This document shows positions 25,861-34,412 of a stretch of 49,326 bases of DNA, piece after piece. Numbering within the stretch: position 1 is the first letter of the stretch; every line of letters starts with the position of its first letter. The stretch comes from Massiliimicrobium timonense (GTDB lineage: Bacteria > Bacillota_I > Bacilli_A > Erysipelotrichales > Coprobacillaceae). The DNA is taken from assembly GCF_002160865.1 (NCBI RefSeq), contig NZ_NFLJ01000022.1:1-49326 (forward strand), read 5' to 3'. Below the pieces are notes generated by a model. It made no database searches, was not told where the DNA came from, and was given only the letters and a program-made list of their open reading frames with translations. The position numbers were made by a program, and so were the translations under genes.

Positions 25861-26361
25861 TTACATCATGTCTTGCTTGTTTAAATCAAAATCTTTATAG
25901 TATTTAGAAAATAAATTCTTTTCTTTGAGTTCATAAACTTGGTTATCCATATAATAATAAGATTCACCATTTTGAAAATAAATATCCAATACAGTCTGTG
26001 AATTTCTAATATTATCTCTCATAATAAAAGATTGATTTGTTTGTGTTGTTCCAAAGAGGATCATCGGAATACGTGTGTATAAATGAAACATTTCAACAGG
26101 TCTTCTTACACTTGTATGAAAAGTAGGGTTCATAATTTTTGAGTCACCTGTATGTGATTCAAGAATATGAATGACATCTTCAAAGTTATTTTGTAATGGA
26201 AATGATAAGCAACTTCCTTTTGGTTGAAGGTCCTCTTTAGATATTTTCAGTTTCTTATGATACTGATAATCAGTCATTTCTATCACTTTTTGTTTGGCTA
26301 ATGTTTTAAAAACTAGATAGCCTTCTACTTGATTATCTAAATAAAGATCATATAAAGTCAT
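25861..26361 (-). CDS. Uncharacterised protein, first gene of a two-gene unit
   Basis: A 166-residue soluble protein beginning MTLYDLYLDNQVEGYLVFKT. It appears to mix beta strands and helices (MFHLYTRIPMILFGT, then VLDIYFQNGESYYYMDNQVYELKE). No family is recognised and no membrane segment is seen. The start at 26361 has GAGGA 6 nt upstream; the ATG two codons earlier overlaps that site. It lies between asnB's terminator and its partner gene and has its own AT-rich upstream region. Confidence 0.7.
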   Translation of the reverse strand: MTLYDLYLDNQVEGYLVFKTLAKQKVIEMTDYQYHKKLKISKEDLQPKGSCLSFPLQNNFEDVIHILESHTGDSKIMNPTFHTSVRRPVEMFHLYTRIPMILFGTTQTNQSFIMRDNIRNSQTVLDIYFQNGESYYYMDNQVYELKEKNLFSKYYKDFDLNKQDMM

Positions 26362-26430
26362 TGTCATTCCTCGCTTTCACTATTTATTTTACTATATATA
26401 AGATGATGAATCTATAATTATTTCTTAAAG

Positions 26431-26461
26431 CAAAAAAAAACACTAGACTTAGGATCTAGTG
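26431..26461 (-). terminator. Terminator of asnB
   Basis: On the minus strand CACTAGA and TCTAGTG arms (26461-26441) are followed by nine Ts. The asnB stop codon lies within the hairpin. Confidence 0.85.
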
Positions 26462-28282
26462 CTTATATTCTTCAGCAAAGAATACTTGATGCCATAATGA
26501 GAAACAATAAACAGTCCATATTTTTTTATAATAGTCATGTTTATGATTTTTATGATCTTCTAACATAGAAAGTAATTTTTGATCGTCAAAAAGCTGTTTA
26601 ATAATAGGTGTCTGTAAACCATCATAGACTTTTTGATAAAGATCATCTTCACGCATCCATTCACGTAATGGAACAGGGAAACCTAATTTCTTTTTCTTAT
26701 AGGCTTCATTAGGGATGACTTTTTTAGCGGCTTGTCTTAATAAGACTTTTGTATTTTCCTTTGTGACTTTTTGATTATCTTTTAATTGACTGGCAATTTG
26801 GAAAACTTCTTTATCGGTGAAAGGAACACGACTTTCGATAGAGTGTGCCATTGTCATTTTGTCACCTTTTTGTAAAATATCTTTAATAAACCATGTCTGT
26901 AAATCAAAAGCTTGTCTTTTTTGAATATTTGTGGCTTTTTTAACATTTTCAAAAACATTTCCAACAATATCCTGATGACTATGTAAATGACTTATATCTC
27001 TTAATAAATGTTTACAATCATTATCAGAGAAAACAGGATTGACACCGACATAATAATCTTCAATACGTTCACCATTTCTAATTAAAAATGGAACTCCCTT
27101 AAAAGTAGGCAAATGCTTACAAAGAGATGCGATTGCATGTCTGATAAAGAATGGCAATTTACCATAGATACCACTATCAATATCGCCTCTATAAGTATTG
27201 TAACCACCAAAGAATTCATCAGCCCCTTCACCAGATAATACAACTTTGACATCTTGACTGGCAAGTTGGCTGACAAAGTATAAAGCAACAGCTGCAGGAT
27301 CGGCTGTAGGTTCATCTAAATGATACATAATCTTTGGTAAGACTTCTAAATATTCTTCTTTTGTAATAATCTTACTTTTGTTTTCAATACCTAACTGTTG
27401 TGTTAAATCTTTCGCATAATTGATTTCATTATATCTTTCATCGTTATATCCGACTGTATAAGTATGTTGAGGTCTAGCTAATGAAACAAGATATGATGAA
27501 TCAATTCCACTACTTAAAAAAGAACCAACTTCAACATCAGCAATTAAATGATGTTTGATAGAATCTTTCATAATCTGATCAATAGCTTGAATCATTTCCT
27601 GATCTGTTTTATATTGATCTTTAAAAGCTATAGAATAATAGCGTTTGATTTCAATTGATTGATTTTTATAGATAAGATAATGACCAGGTAATAATTGTTT
27701 TACATTTTTAAAGAAAGTTTGTTCGCCAGCCACATAATTCATTTTTAAATAAATATCTAAAACATCTGTATTTAATTCTTTATGAAAATCTGGATGATCT
27801 AAAAATCCCTTAATTTCACTGGCAAATAAGAAATGTTGAGGATCATCATAATAATAGAAAGGCTTGATTCCAAAATGATCTCTGGCACAGAATAATTCAT
27901 GTGTATCTGTATCATACAATGCAAAAGCAAACATTCCTCTTAAATAATTCACAACATCATAACGATATTCTTGAAATCCATGTAAAATAACTTCCGTATC
28001 ACTATGTGTTAAAAAGACATGTCCTTTATTTTCTAAATCTTTTTTTAATTCTAAATAATTATATATTTCCCCATTAAAAACAATTACTAAGTTATTTGAT
28101 TTCATGGGTTGCTGTCCACCAGCTAAATCAATAATAGATAAACGACGATGACCTAAAGCAACATAATCATCAATAAACTGTCCTTCACCATCAGGACCTC
28201 TATGAGCAATACGATTCATCATCTTTTTTAATATTTGACTGGCATTTTCATTGGTTGGCGCAAATCCAACAATTCCACACAT
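26456..28282 (-). CDS. asnB: Asparagine synthase (glutamine-hydrolysing)
   Basis: This 608-residue enzyme makes asparagine from aspartate, glutamine and ATP. The N-terminal glutaminase domain must start with Cys after Met removal, so the start is the ATG at 28282 giving MCGIVGF, not the ATGs three codons earlier. Glutaminase motifs HRGPDGEG, HRRLSIIDL and FNGEIYNY are present. The synthetase PP-loop VGSFLSSGIDSSYL follows near residue 255. Full length. It is monocistronic with a good promoter and a strong terminator. Confidence 0.95.
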   Translation of the reverse strand: MCGIVGFAPTNENASQILKKMMNRIAHRGPDGEGQFIDDYVALGHRRLSIIDLAGGQQPMKSNNLVIVFNGEIYNYLELKKDLENKGHVFLTHSDTEVILHGFQEYRYDVVNYLRGMFAFALYDTDTHELFCARDHFGIKPFYYYDDPQHFLFASEIKGFLDHPDFHKELNTDVLDIYLKMNYVAGEQTFFKNVKQLLPGHYLIYKNQSIEIKRYYSIAFKDQYKTDQEMIQAIDQIMKDSIKHHLIADVEVGSFLSSGIDSSYLVSLARPQHTYTVGYNDERYNEINYAKDLTQQLGIENKSKIITKEEYLEVLPKIMYHLDEPTADPAAVALYFVSQLASQDVKVVLSGEGADEFFGGYNTYRGDIDSGIYGKLPFFIRHAIASLCKHLPTFKGVPFLIRNGERIEDYYVGVNPVFSDNDCKHLLRDISHLHSHQDIVGNVFENVKKATNIQKRQAFDLQTWFIKDILQKGDKMTMAHSIESRVPFTDKEVFQIASQLKDNQKVTKENTKVLLRQAAKKVIPNEAYKKKKLGFPVPLREWMREDDLYQKVYDGLQTPIIKQLFDDQKLLSMLEDHKNHKHDYYKKIWTVYCFSLWHQVFFAEEYKH

Positions 28283-28306
28283 TCTCATCACATCCTTCGT
28301 GAAAGC

Positions 28307-28334
28307 ATTATAACACGCTTTTTTGTATAAACAA
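28307..28334 (-). promoter_or_regulatory. Promoter of asnB
   Basis: On the minus strand TTGTTT (28334-28329), 16 nt, TATAAT (28312-28307) with a TG extension. Confidence 0.65.
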
Positions 28335-28350
28335 ATAAAAAAGTAAAGAA

Positions 28351-28371
28351 AAAGAGGACTTAATCCTCTTT
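28351..28371 (-). terminator. Terminator of the zinc-ribbon gene
   Basis: On the minus strand AAAGAGGA and TCCTCTTT arms with a 5-nt loop containing the stop codon, followed by a T-rich stretch. Confidence 0.75.
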
Positions 28372-28551
28372 CACATCAACATATAATTCAACATACCCAC
28401 ATTTTTTACATAAAGCAGCCTTAAGAGAATATTCTTTTTTCTTAAGATTTTCATTTTTTTCAATCAATGTAAAATCACTGATTGGTTGAGCCGTATCTTT
28501 AATATAACAGTTTTCTTTCATTTCATCATGACATCTTGGACATTTTCTCAT
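28360..28551 (-). CDS. Small zinc-ribbon protein
   Basis: A 63-residue protein with two Cys pairs, CPRC at residues 4-7 and CKKC at about 50-53, forming a single zinc ribbon. There is no membrane segment and the C-terminus is acidic. The start at 28551 follows GAGGTGG; an upstream in-frame ATG has no site. Similar small zinc-ribbon proteins are common and uncharacterised. It is divergent from ftsE and probably monocistronic. Confidence 0.75.
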   Translation of the reverse strand: MRKCPRCHDEMKENCYIKDTAQPISDFTLIEKNENLKKKEYSLKAALCKKCGYVELYVDVKED

Positions 28552-28673
28552 GTATACCACCTCTTTAATATTATTATACAAAAAATGAAAAAGAAAACAA
28601 AGAAAAACAAAAAAACGAATAATAATGATTTTACAAGAAAACCATTATTTCCCATTTTATTCATCAAAATATA

Positions 28674-28682
28674 TGTTATAAT
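28674..28682 (+). promoter_or_regulatory. Extended -10 promoter of ftsEX
   Basis: TGT followed by TATAAT (28677-28682), 20 bp before the ftsE start; no strong -35. Confidence 0.5.
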
Positions 28683-28702
28683 ATGTCGAGGAGTGTGATA
28701 GA

Positions 28703-29395
28703 ATGATTAAACTTGAAAATGTAACAAAAGTTTATAAAACCGGCGTAAGAGCTGTTAATAATATGAATGTCGATATTGGTGAAGGAGAATTTGTTTATGT
28801 TATAGGGCCTACGGGAGCTGGAAAATCAACATTTATTAAGTTGTTATACCGTGAAGAAAAAGCCAGTTCAGGAAAGGTCATTGTTGCAGGGCAGGATGTT
28901 TCTAAGATTAAGGATAGAAAAGTTCCTTATTTTAGAAGAAATATTGGTGTTGTTTTTCAAAACTTTAGATTATTACCTAAGAAAACTGTTTTTGAAAACG
29001 TTGCTTTTACATTGGAAGTCACAGATACACCTAAAATCCAAATTAGAAAAAAAGTACGTAGAACATTAGAATTAGTTGGTTTGGAAGATAAAGCCAATGC
29101 TTTTCCACATGAATTATCTGGTGGTCAACAACAACGTGTCGCTATTGCTAGAGCGATAGTCAATAGTCCTAAAGTTTTGATTGCTGATGAACCAACAGGA
29201 AACCTTGATCCTGATACTTCAAATGAAATTATTGAATTATTAGAGAGAATTAATGAAGTGAATCATACAACTATTTTAGTTGTGACACATGATAAAGAAA
29301 TTGTTCAAAAGCATAAAAAGAGAACCATTTTGATTGAAGATGGATGTATTAAAACAGATACAAGTGCAGGAGGTTATGTTGATGGAGTTCATTAG
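28703..29395 (+). CDS. ftsE: Cell division ATP-binding protein FtsE
   Basis: This 230-residue ATPase pairs with FtsX to activate peptidoglycan hydrolases at division or elongation sites. Walker A GPTGAGKST is at residues 35-43, the signature LSGGQQQRVAIARA near 138-151, and Walker B VLIADEPTGNLD near 159-170. The YKTGVRAVNN start and NFRLLPKKTVFENV segment are typical FtsE. Its 3' end overlaps ftsX by 14 nt. Confidence 0.95.
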   Translation: MIKLENVTKVYKTGVRAVNNMNVDIGEGEFVYVIGPTGAGKSTFIKLLYREEKASSGKVIVAGQDVSKIKDRKVPYFRRNIGVVFQNFRLLPKKTVFENVAFTLEVTDTPKIQIRKKVRRTLELVGLEDKANAFPHELSGGQQQRVAIARAIVNSPKVLIADEPTGNLDPDTSNEIIELLERINEVNHTTILVVTHDKEIVQKHKKRTILIEDGCIKTDTSAGGYVDGVH

Positions 29396-30287
29396 TTGTA
29401 TAAAAAACTTTCCAAAACATTGTAAAACAGCATTTCAGAATATTTGGCGTAATGGTGTGATGTCTGCATCTTCTATTTTTGCTGTAACGATTACTTTATT
29501 GTTGATTGCAGTCATTGGTGTGATTGCGATTAATGTACAAGATATGACTTATAGCATTGAAGATAGTTTAACGATTTATGTCAAGATGGATCGTGAAATT
29601 AGTGATAAAGAAGCTCAAGAGATTTTACCAGAGATTGAAAAGATTGATGGTGTCAAGAAAGCAACTTTTTCTTCTAAGGAAAATGAATTGGATAAAATGA
29701 TAGAAATGCAGGATGAAGATGGAAAGAAATTATTTGAAACTTATCGTGAAAATAATCCATTAGGAGCAGCTTATGTTGTAGAAGTCAAAGATGCTAAGGA
29801 AATTGATACTGTGGCTGATAAGATTAGTGCCTTAGACCATGTCAATGATGCGACTTCTGGAGGGGCATCTACAAATTCTTTAGTGAATAGTCTGGAAACT
29901 ATTCGTAATGGGGGAGCTGTATTTGTTGTTGGTTTAACAATAGTCGCTTTATTTATGATTGCCAATACAATTAAAATTACAATTACATCAAGACAAACAG
30001 AAATCAGTATTATGCGTATGGTAGGAGCTAGTAACTGGTACATTCGTTTGCCATATATGCTAGAGGGTGTCTTTATTGGTTTATTAGGTGCCATTATTCC
30101 TATTCTGGTTGTTTATTTTGGGTACAATTGGATTTATAGTGGAGCAGCTGATTTTTTACCAGCAATGGTATCTATGCGTGAACCATTTCCATTTATTTGG
30201 CAATGTGCTGGTATCATGATTGCATTAGGTTGTGGTGTTGGTTTAATTGGAAGTTTTGTTTCGGTAAGAAAGTTCTTGAAATTCTAG
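29382..30287 (+). CDS. ftsX: Cell division protein FtsX
   Basis: This 301-residue permease-like protein has a cytoplasmic N-terminus, a helix near residues 22-44, an extracellular domain of about 130 residues, and three helices at the C-terminal side. IMRMVGASNWYIRLPYMLEG is the conserved coupling segment. The start at 29382 is set by AGGAGG 8 nt upstream, inside ftsE; an ATG two codons earlier is too close to it. FtsX relays ATP hydrolysis to a hydrolase outside; no PcsB/CwlO homologue is in the window. Confidence 0.94.
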   Translation: MEFISCIKNFPKHCKTAFQNIWRNGVMSASSIFAVTITLLLIAVIGVIAINVQDMTYSIEDSLTIYVKMDREISDKEAQEILPEIEKIDGVKKATFSSKENELDKMIEMQDEDGKKLFETYRENNPLGAAYVVEVKDAKEIDTVADKISALDHVNDATSGGASTNSLVNSLETIRNGGAVFVVGLTIVALFMIANTIKITITSRQTEISIMRMVGASNWYIRLPYMLEGVFIGLLGAIIPILVVYFGYNWIYSGAADFLPAMVSMREPFPFIWQCAGIMIALGCGVGLIGSFVSVRKFLKF

Positions 30288-30315
30288 GCTTTAGGTGAAT
30301 CCTAAAGCCTTTTTT
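30286..30315 (+). terminator. Terminator of ftsEX
   Basis: Ten-bp perfect arms AGGCTTTAGG (30286-30295) and CCTAAAGCCT (30301-30310) followed by Ts. The ftsX TAG stop leads into the stem. Confidence 0.85.
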
Positions 30316-30325
30316 GGAGGTTATG

Positions 30326-30826
30326 ATGAAAAAATTAATCATGATTGGTGGAACAATGGGTGTTGGAAAAACAACAGTGAGTCGCTTGTTGAAAAAAGAG
30401 TTGAATCATAGTGTGATGTTAGATGGGGACTGGTGCTGGGATATGCATCCATTCATTGTTAATGATGAAACAAAAAAGATGGTTATGGATAATATTGTTT
30501 ATCAATTACAGTCTTTTATTCATTGTTCAGTTATTGAAAATATTATTTTTTGTTGGGTATTACATGATCAAAGTATTATTGATGAGATTTGTCAAAGACT
30601 GGATACTTCTCAGTGTCAGGTTTATTCTATTTCACTTCTTTGTGATGAAGACACATTAAGACAACATCTTCAAAAAGATATTGATTTAAAAATAAGAGAT
30701 GAGAGTGTTATTGAAAGAAGTTTAGAACGTATGGGACATTATCATGATCTTTTGACATATAAGATTGATATTTCTTCTTTAAGTCCAAAAGAGATTGTTG
30801 AATGTATTCTTGATTATATTCAATAA
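30326..30826 (+). CDS. Small P-loop nucleotide/metabolite kinase-like protein
   Basis: A 166-residue protein with Walker A GGTMGVGKTT at residues 8-17, followed by LLKKEL and LDGDWCWDMHPF, similar to AAA_33/gluconate-kinase-like small kinases. A lid region contains LRQHLQKDIDLKIRDE. The substrate is unknown; relatives phosphorylate small molecules or are annotated as nucleotide kinases. The start at 30326 follows GGAGG by 5 nt. It lies just after the ftsX terminator, and a new promoter follows it for pgsA. Confidence 0.78.
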   Translation: MKKLIMIGGTMGVGKTTVSRLLKKELNHSVMLDGDWCWDMHPFIVNDETKKMVMDNIVYQLQSFIHCSVIENIIFCWVLHDQSIIDEICQRLDTSQCQVYSISLLCDEDTLRQHLQKDIDLKIRDESVIERSLERMGHYHDLLTYKIDISSLSPKEIVECILDYIQ

Positions 30827-30836
30827 CAACATACGT

Positions 30837-30865
30837 TTGACTTCATTATCTATTTTCCTTATAAT
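30837..30865 (+). promoter_or_regulatory. Promoter of pgsA
   Basis: TTGACT (30837-30842), 17 nt, TATAAT (30860-30865). Confidence 0.75.
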
Positions 30866-30890
30866 AGGGAATATATAAAGGCAGGGACAT

Positions 30891-31451
30891 ATGATGTTTA
30901 CAAAGAAAGAAATTTTTAGTATTCCAAATATATTATGTTATTTTCGTATATTACTCGTACCCGTATTTTTATGGGCATATTTTGATTTACAATCGGATGA
31001 GGGGCATTTTGTAGCGGCAATTATCTTGGTACTATCAAGTTTAAGTGATTTTTTTGATGGATTCATTGCCAGAAAATGTCATATGATTACAGAACTCGGT
31101 AAGCTGATTGACCCTGTGGCTGATAAATTGACACAGTTTGTAGTGGCATGTACATTGATGTATACTTATCCAGCCTATGCATGGCTGGTTGCGATTATTG
31201 TATTGAAAGATGGTATGCTGTTGTTTGTAGGATATTATATTTATCGTAAAAAAGATAAACATCTTTCTCAGGCTCAAATGCCTGGTAAGGTTGCAACAGC
31301 TGTATTCTTTATTGTGTCTATTATTCTGGTTGCTTTTTATATTCCTGGAACAATGGTTTCATCAATTTTGATTTATTCAACGCTTATTTTAATGATTATT
31401 GCGATGATTTATTATGGACATGGTTTATATCGTTTATATCGTGAGAATTAA
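30891..31451 (+). CDS. pgsA: CDP-diacylglycerol-glycerol-3-phosphate 3-phosphatidyltransferase
   Basis: This 186-residue membrane enzyme makes phosphatidylglycerol-phosphate, the precursor of phosphatidylglycerol and cardiolipin. The CDP-alcohol phosphotransferase motif D-G-x2-A-R-x8-G-x3-D-x3-D is exact: Asp56, Gly57, Ala60, Arg61, Gly70, Asp74, Asp78. Four to five hydrophobic helices surround it. Start ATG 30891 or the next codon, after GCAGGG. A new promoter and a terminator make it monocistronic. PgsA is the likely function; other CDP-alcohol transferases are possible. Confidence 0.9.
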   Translation: MMFTKKEIFSIPNILCYFRILLVPVFLWAYFDLQSDEGHFVAAIILVLSSLSDFFDGFIARKCHMITELGKLIDPVADKLTQFVVACTLMYTYPAYAWLVAIIVLKDGMLLFVGYYIYRKKDKHLSQAQMPGKVATAVFFIVSIILVAFYIPGTMVSSILIYSTLILMIIAMIYYGHGLYRLYREN

Positions 31452-31471
31452 AGGCTTTTATAGCCTTTTTT
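31450..31471 (+). terminator. Terminator of pgsA
   Basis: AAAGGCT (31450-31456) and AGCCTTT (31462-31468) with TTTAT loop and a T-run. Confidence 0.75.
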
Positions 31472-31519
31472 CTATGTTTTCTTTTATGAATTCGGTATAA
31501 TAAAAATAGGTGATATATT

Positions 31520-31921
31520 ATGGGAAATAAAAGAGAATTAAAACGTTTATGTTATATGGAAGCTTTGGAAGATAATGTAGTTGGAGTAGAGATGATTTTA
31601 AATAGGTTTAATCAGATCGATAATAAAAAAGGTGTTTTTGATTCTTATATTTTGACACATGATCGTACCAAAGCTATTTTGGATTTAGAATTGTCACTGG
31701 CTACACTTTGTATTTTACTTAGAAAGATGTCTGAAAACCTGATGGTTGTTATACCATCAGAATTACGACGTGATATTAATAGTATTATTCACTCTAATCG
31801 TTTTGAATACAATCGTTTAGAAGTTATTGTTTATTCACAAAAAGGGAGAGAACCAGTAGATTTAAGAGGGTTGCTTCGCTTTTGTCATTCAGTGCTTGAT
31901 AGTGACAAAGTTCGTAAATAA
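31520..31921 (+). CDS. Uncharacterised 133-residue protein
   Basis: A soluble, mostly helical protein starting MGNKRELKRLCYMEALEDNV. It has no signal peptide, membrane segment or motif that I recognise. GGTGATAT precedes the start and a TATAAT is at 31496-31501. It is followed 29 bp later by a small membrane protein, and the two may form a unit. Charge is balanced with many Arg and Glu. Confidence 0.7.
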   Translation: MGNKRELKRLCYMEALEDNVVGVEMILNRFNQIDNKKGVFDSYILTHDRTKAILDLELSLATLCILLRKMSENLMVVIPSELRRDINSIIHSNRFEYNRLEVIVYSQKGREPVDLRGLLRFCHSVLDSDKVRK

Positions 31922-31950
31922 GGGATGTTAAAATATCATTGGTGATGACA

Positions 31951-32130
31951 ATGAATTTAAGAAAGAATATAGGTATCATTATGATGATGTTAGGTGTGAT
32001 TTTAACGATTAATCATGAACAACAAAATGAGTTTATTCAACAGCTGGAAACAAGTATCAAGGCTTATTGGCCTCTTGTTATTAGTTTTATAGGTATCTAT
32101 ATGATTTCTACACCTAGAAAAAGAAAATAA
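31951..32130 (+). CDS. Small two-helix membrane protein
   Basis: A 59-residue protein with hydrophobic helices at about 6-20 (IGIIMMMLGVILTI) and 38-53 (WPLVISFIGIYMI) and a basic tail PRKRK. The start at 31951 follows GGTGATGACA; in-frame ATG or GTG codons slightly upstream overlap that site. No family recognised; it resembles small LiaF/toastrack-type N-terminal segments only in hydrophobic pattern. Probably co-transcribed with the preceding gene. Confidence 0.6.
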   Translation: MNLRKNIGIIMMMLGVILTINHEQQNEFIQQLETSIKAYWPLVISFIGIYMISTPRKRK

Positions 32131-32198
32131 AATGTATATATAACTTTATTTTTTAAGTCAAATTTTGTATAATGAACGCGTATGGAGGTATAGAGAAT

Positions 32199-33716
32199 AT
32201 GAAAAAAAGACCTGTAGTTTTATGTATTTTAGATGGGTATGGATTAACTGATCGTGTCGATGGAAATGCGGTAAAATTAGCAAATACACCTAATTTAGAT
32301 GATTTAATGGCTATGTATCCAACAACAACTTTAAAAGCTTGTGGAAATGCGGTTGGATTACCTGAAGGACAAATGGGGAATAGTGAAGTTGGACATTTAA
32401 ATATTGGGGCTGGAAGAATTGTTTATCAATCATTAACACTTATTAATAAAGCTGTAGAAGATGGAACATTCTTTACAAATGAAGCTTTCTTAAAAGCAAT
32501 TCAACACGCTAAAGATAATGACTCAAAATTACATATTTGGGGATTATTATCAAATGGTGGTGTTCATTCTTCAAATGAACATATCTATGCTTTATTAAAA
32601 CTTGCAAAAGATCAAGGATTAGAAAAAGTTTATGTTCATGCATTCTTAGATGGTAGAGATGTAGCTCCAGATAGTGGTGCTGATTTCGTACAAGAATTAC
32701 AAGATAAGATGAATGAAATTGGTGTTGGTCAAATTGCTTCTATTTCTGGTAGATATTATGCTATGGACAGAGATAAAAGAATGGATCGTATTGAATTAGC
32801 ATATAACGCATTAATTGGAAAATCTGGTGAAACTTATAGTGATCCAGTTCAATATGTCAAAGATTCATATGCTAAAGAAGTATATGATGAATTCGTTATT
32901 CCTGGATATAATCCAGATACAAATGGTGCTATTGCAGATAATGATGCGATTATCTTTGCAAACTTTAGACCTGATAGAGCCATTCAAATGTCTAATGTAT
33001 TCACTGCTGATGTTTATGATAACTTTAAACCAGCTGATAAACCAAAAAATATTCACTTTGTATGTATGATGAGATATGCTGATACTGTTAATGGAGATAT
33101 TGCATTCCATTCATTAGATTTATCTAATACTTTAGGTGATTATTTATCAGCTCAAGGATTAAAACAATTAAGAATTGCTGAAACTGAAAAATATGCTCAC
33201 GTGACATTCTTTATGGATGGTGGCGTTGATAAAGAAATTGAAGGAGCAACTCGTGTTTTGATTAATTCACCAAAAGTGGCAACTTATGATTTACAACCAG
33301 AAATGAGTGCCTATGAAGTTAAAGATGCATTAATCGCAGAATTAGATAAAGATATCTATGATGTTGTCATTGTTAACTTTGCTAACTGTGATATGGTTGG
33401 ACATACTGGAATTATTCCAGCAGCTATTAAAGCAGTAAGCGTCGTTGATGAATGTGTTGGAGAAGTTTATGAAAAAGTGCTTGAACTTGGTGGAACAATG
33501 TTAATTACTGCTGATCATGGTAATAGTGAAAGATTATTAGATGAAGAAGGAAATCCATTTACAGCACATACAACAAATCCAGTACCTTTAATTCTTACAA
33601 ATACACACTTAGAATTAAGGGAAGGTGGAAAGTTAGGAGATTTAGCTCCAACAATCTTACAACTATTAGGATTACCAATTCCTAAAGAAATGACTGGAGA
33701 AAGTTTATTAAAATAA
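32199..33716 (+). CDS. gpmI: 2,3-bisphosphoglycerate-independent phosphoglycerate mutase
   Basis: This 505-residue manganese enzyme interconverts 3- and 2-phosphoglycerate in glycolysis. The metal site begins LCILDGYG near residue 8; the phosphoserine nucleophile is Ser62 in GNSEVGHLNIGAGR. HAFLDGRDVAPDSG, NFRPDRA and ITADHGN complete the metal and substrate sites. The start at 32199 is preferred: an ATG nine codons earlier is inside the TATAAT at 32168-32173. GGAGG lies upstream. It is monocistronic, ending in a strong terminator. Confidence 0.96.
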   Translation: MKKRPVVLCILDGYGLTDRVDGNAVKLANTPNLDDLMAMYPTTTLKACGNAVGLPEGQMGNSEVGHLNIGAGRIVYQSLTLINKAVEDGTFFTNEAFLKAIQHAKDNDSKLHIWGLLSNGGVHSSNEHIYALLKLAKDQGLEKVYVHAFLDGRDVAPDSGADFVQELQDKMNEIGVGQIASISGRYYAMDRDKRMDRIELAYNALIGKSGETYSDPVQYVKDSYAKEVYDEFVIPGYNPDTNGAIADNDAIIFANFRPDRAIQMSNVFTADVYDNFKPADKPKNIHFVCMMRYADTVNGDIAFHSLDLSNTLGDYLSAQGLKQLRIAETEKYAHVTFFMDGGVDKEIEGATRVLINSPKVATYDLQPEMSAYEVKDALIAELDKDIYDVVIVNFANCDMVGHTGIIPAAIKAVSVVDECVGEVYEKVLELGGTMLITADHGNSERLLDEEGNPFTAHTTNPVPLILTNTHLELREGGKLGDLAPTILQLLGLPIPKEMTGESLLK

Positions 33717-33724
33717 TATGAATG

Positions 33725-33752
33725 AGTCTAACGATAAGTTAGGCTTTTTTTT
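33725..33752 (+). terminator. Terminator of gpmI
   Basis: AGTCTAAC (33725-33732) and GTTAGGCT (33738-33745) with GATAA loop and seven Ts. Confidence 0.85.
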
Positions 33753-33791
33753 ATTAAGAATATAAAAAATAAGTCTATTTCTGTAAAAAAA

Positions 33792-33800
33792 TGATACAAT
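33792..33800 (+). promoter_or_regulatory. Extended -10 of the membrane-protein cluster
   Basis: TGA followed by TACAAT (33795-33800), 22 bp before the gene start. The -35 is weak. Confidence 0.4.
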
Positions 33801-33821
33801 AGAAAAAAGGGAGGGATATTT

Positions 33822-34412
33822 ATGAAAACAAAGTTAAAATATGTTCCATTTGCAATCGCTTCTTCAATAGTGAGCATTATTGCTTTGATTGGAACATATA
33901 TAGTGTATTCATCACTCAATCAATTAATGAATGGGGAAGGTGATTATTTTTCAACATTATCAAGTTTTTCAATGAGTTCTTTATCCAATGGAGCAAAACT
34001 CTTTGGCTTTGGATGCCTTGCGGTAGCCGTTGTTTCAATCATACTTATTGTTTATTATATTTATGAAGAAAGAAAGTTATCAATTATTATAACAGCTGTC
34101 ATTGGAATCATTGAATTTATATTATTTGTTCATTTCTTTGATACAATTGGTTCAGCATTATCCAATATTGGCTCTTATTTATTTGGTTCTGATTTTTCTT
34201 ATAACGATATTTTAGGTTCGATGCATGGAAGTCTTTTACTTGTCCTGCTTGTATCTTTGATTGGTGCAATTATCAATATTGTGATTCTTTTACAAATGTA
34301 TCATGTGATTCATATTTCTTTTTTACAGCCTTATATGCCTTCTTTACAGATGCAGACTCAAACAGTTGTTGAACCAGAAACAAAGCAAGATGAAGGAGGC
34401 GAATCACAATGA
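33822..34412 (+). CDS. Four-helix membrane protein, function unknown
   Basis: A 196-residue protein with hydrophobic helices near 10-29, 62-82, 88-107 and 135-160, and a hydrophilic C-terminal tail rich in Gln and Glu. Its layout matches the first 170 residues of the next gene, including a similar MQ/SQTVVE tail, so the two look like paralogues. GGGAGGG precedes the start. It overlaps the next gene by 4 nt. No family is recognised. Confidence 0.75.
   Translation: MKTKLKYVPFAIASSIVSIIALIGTYIVYSSLNQLMNGEGDYFSTLSSFSMSSLSNGAKLFGFGCLAVAVVSIILIVYYIYEERKLSIIITAVIGIIEFILFVHFFDTIGSALSNIGSYLFGSDFSYNDILGSMHGSLLLVLLVSLIGAIINIVILLQMYHVIHISFLQPYMPSLQMQTQTVVEPETKQDEGGESQ

Noticed and set aside
28486-28698. 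Plus-strand 70-residue frame upstream of ftsE
   Set aside because: Antisense to the zinc-ribbon gene and overlapping the ftsE promoter; low-complexity Lys/Asn composition.
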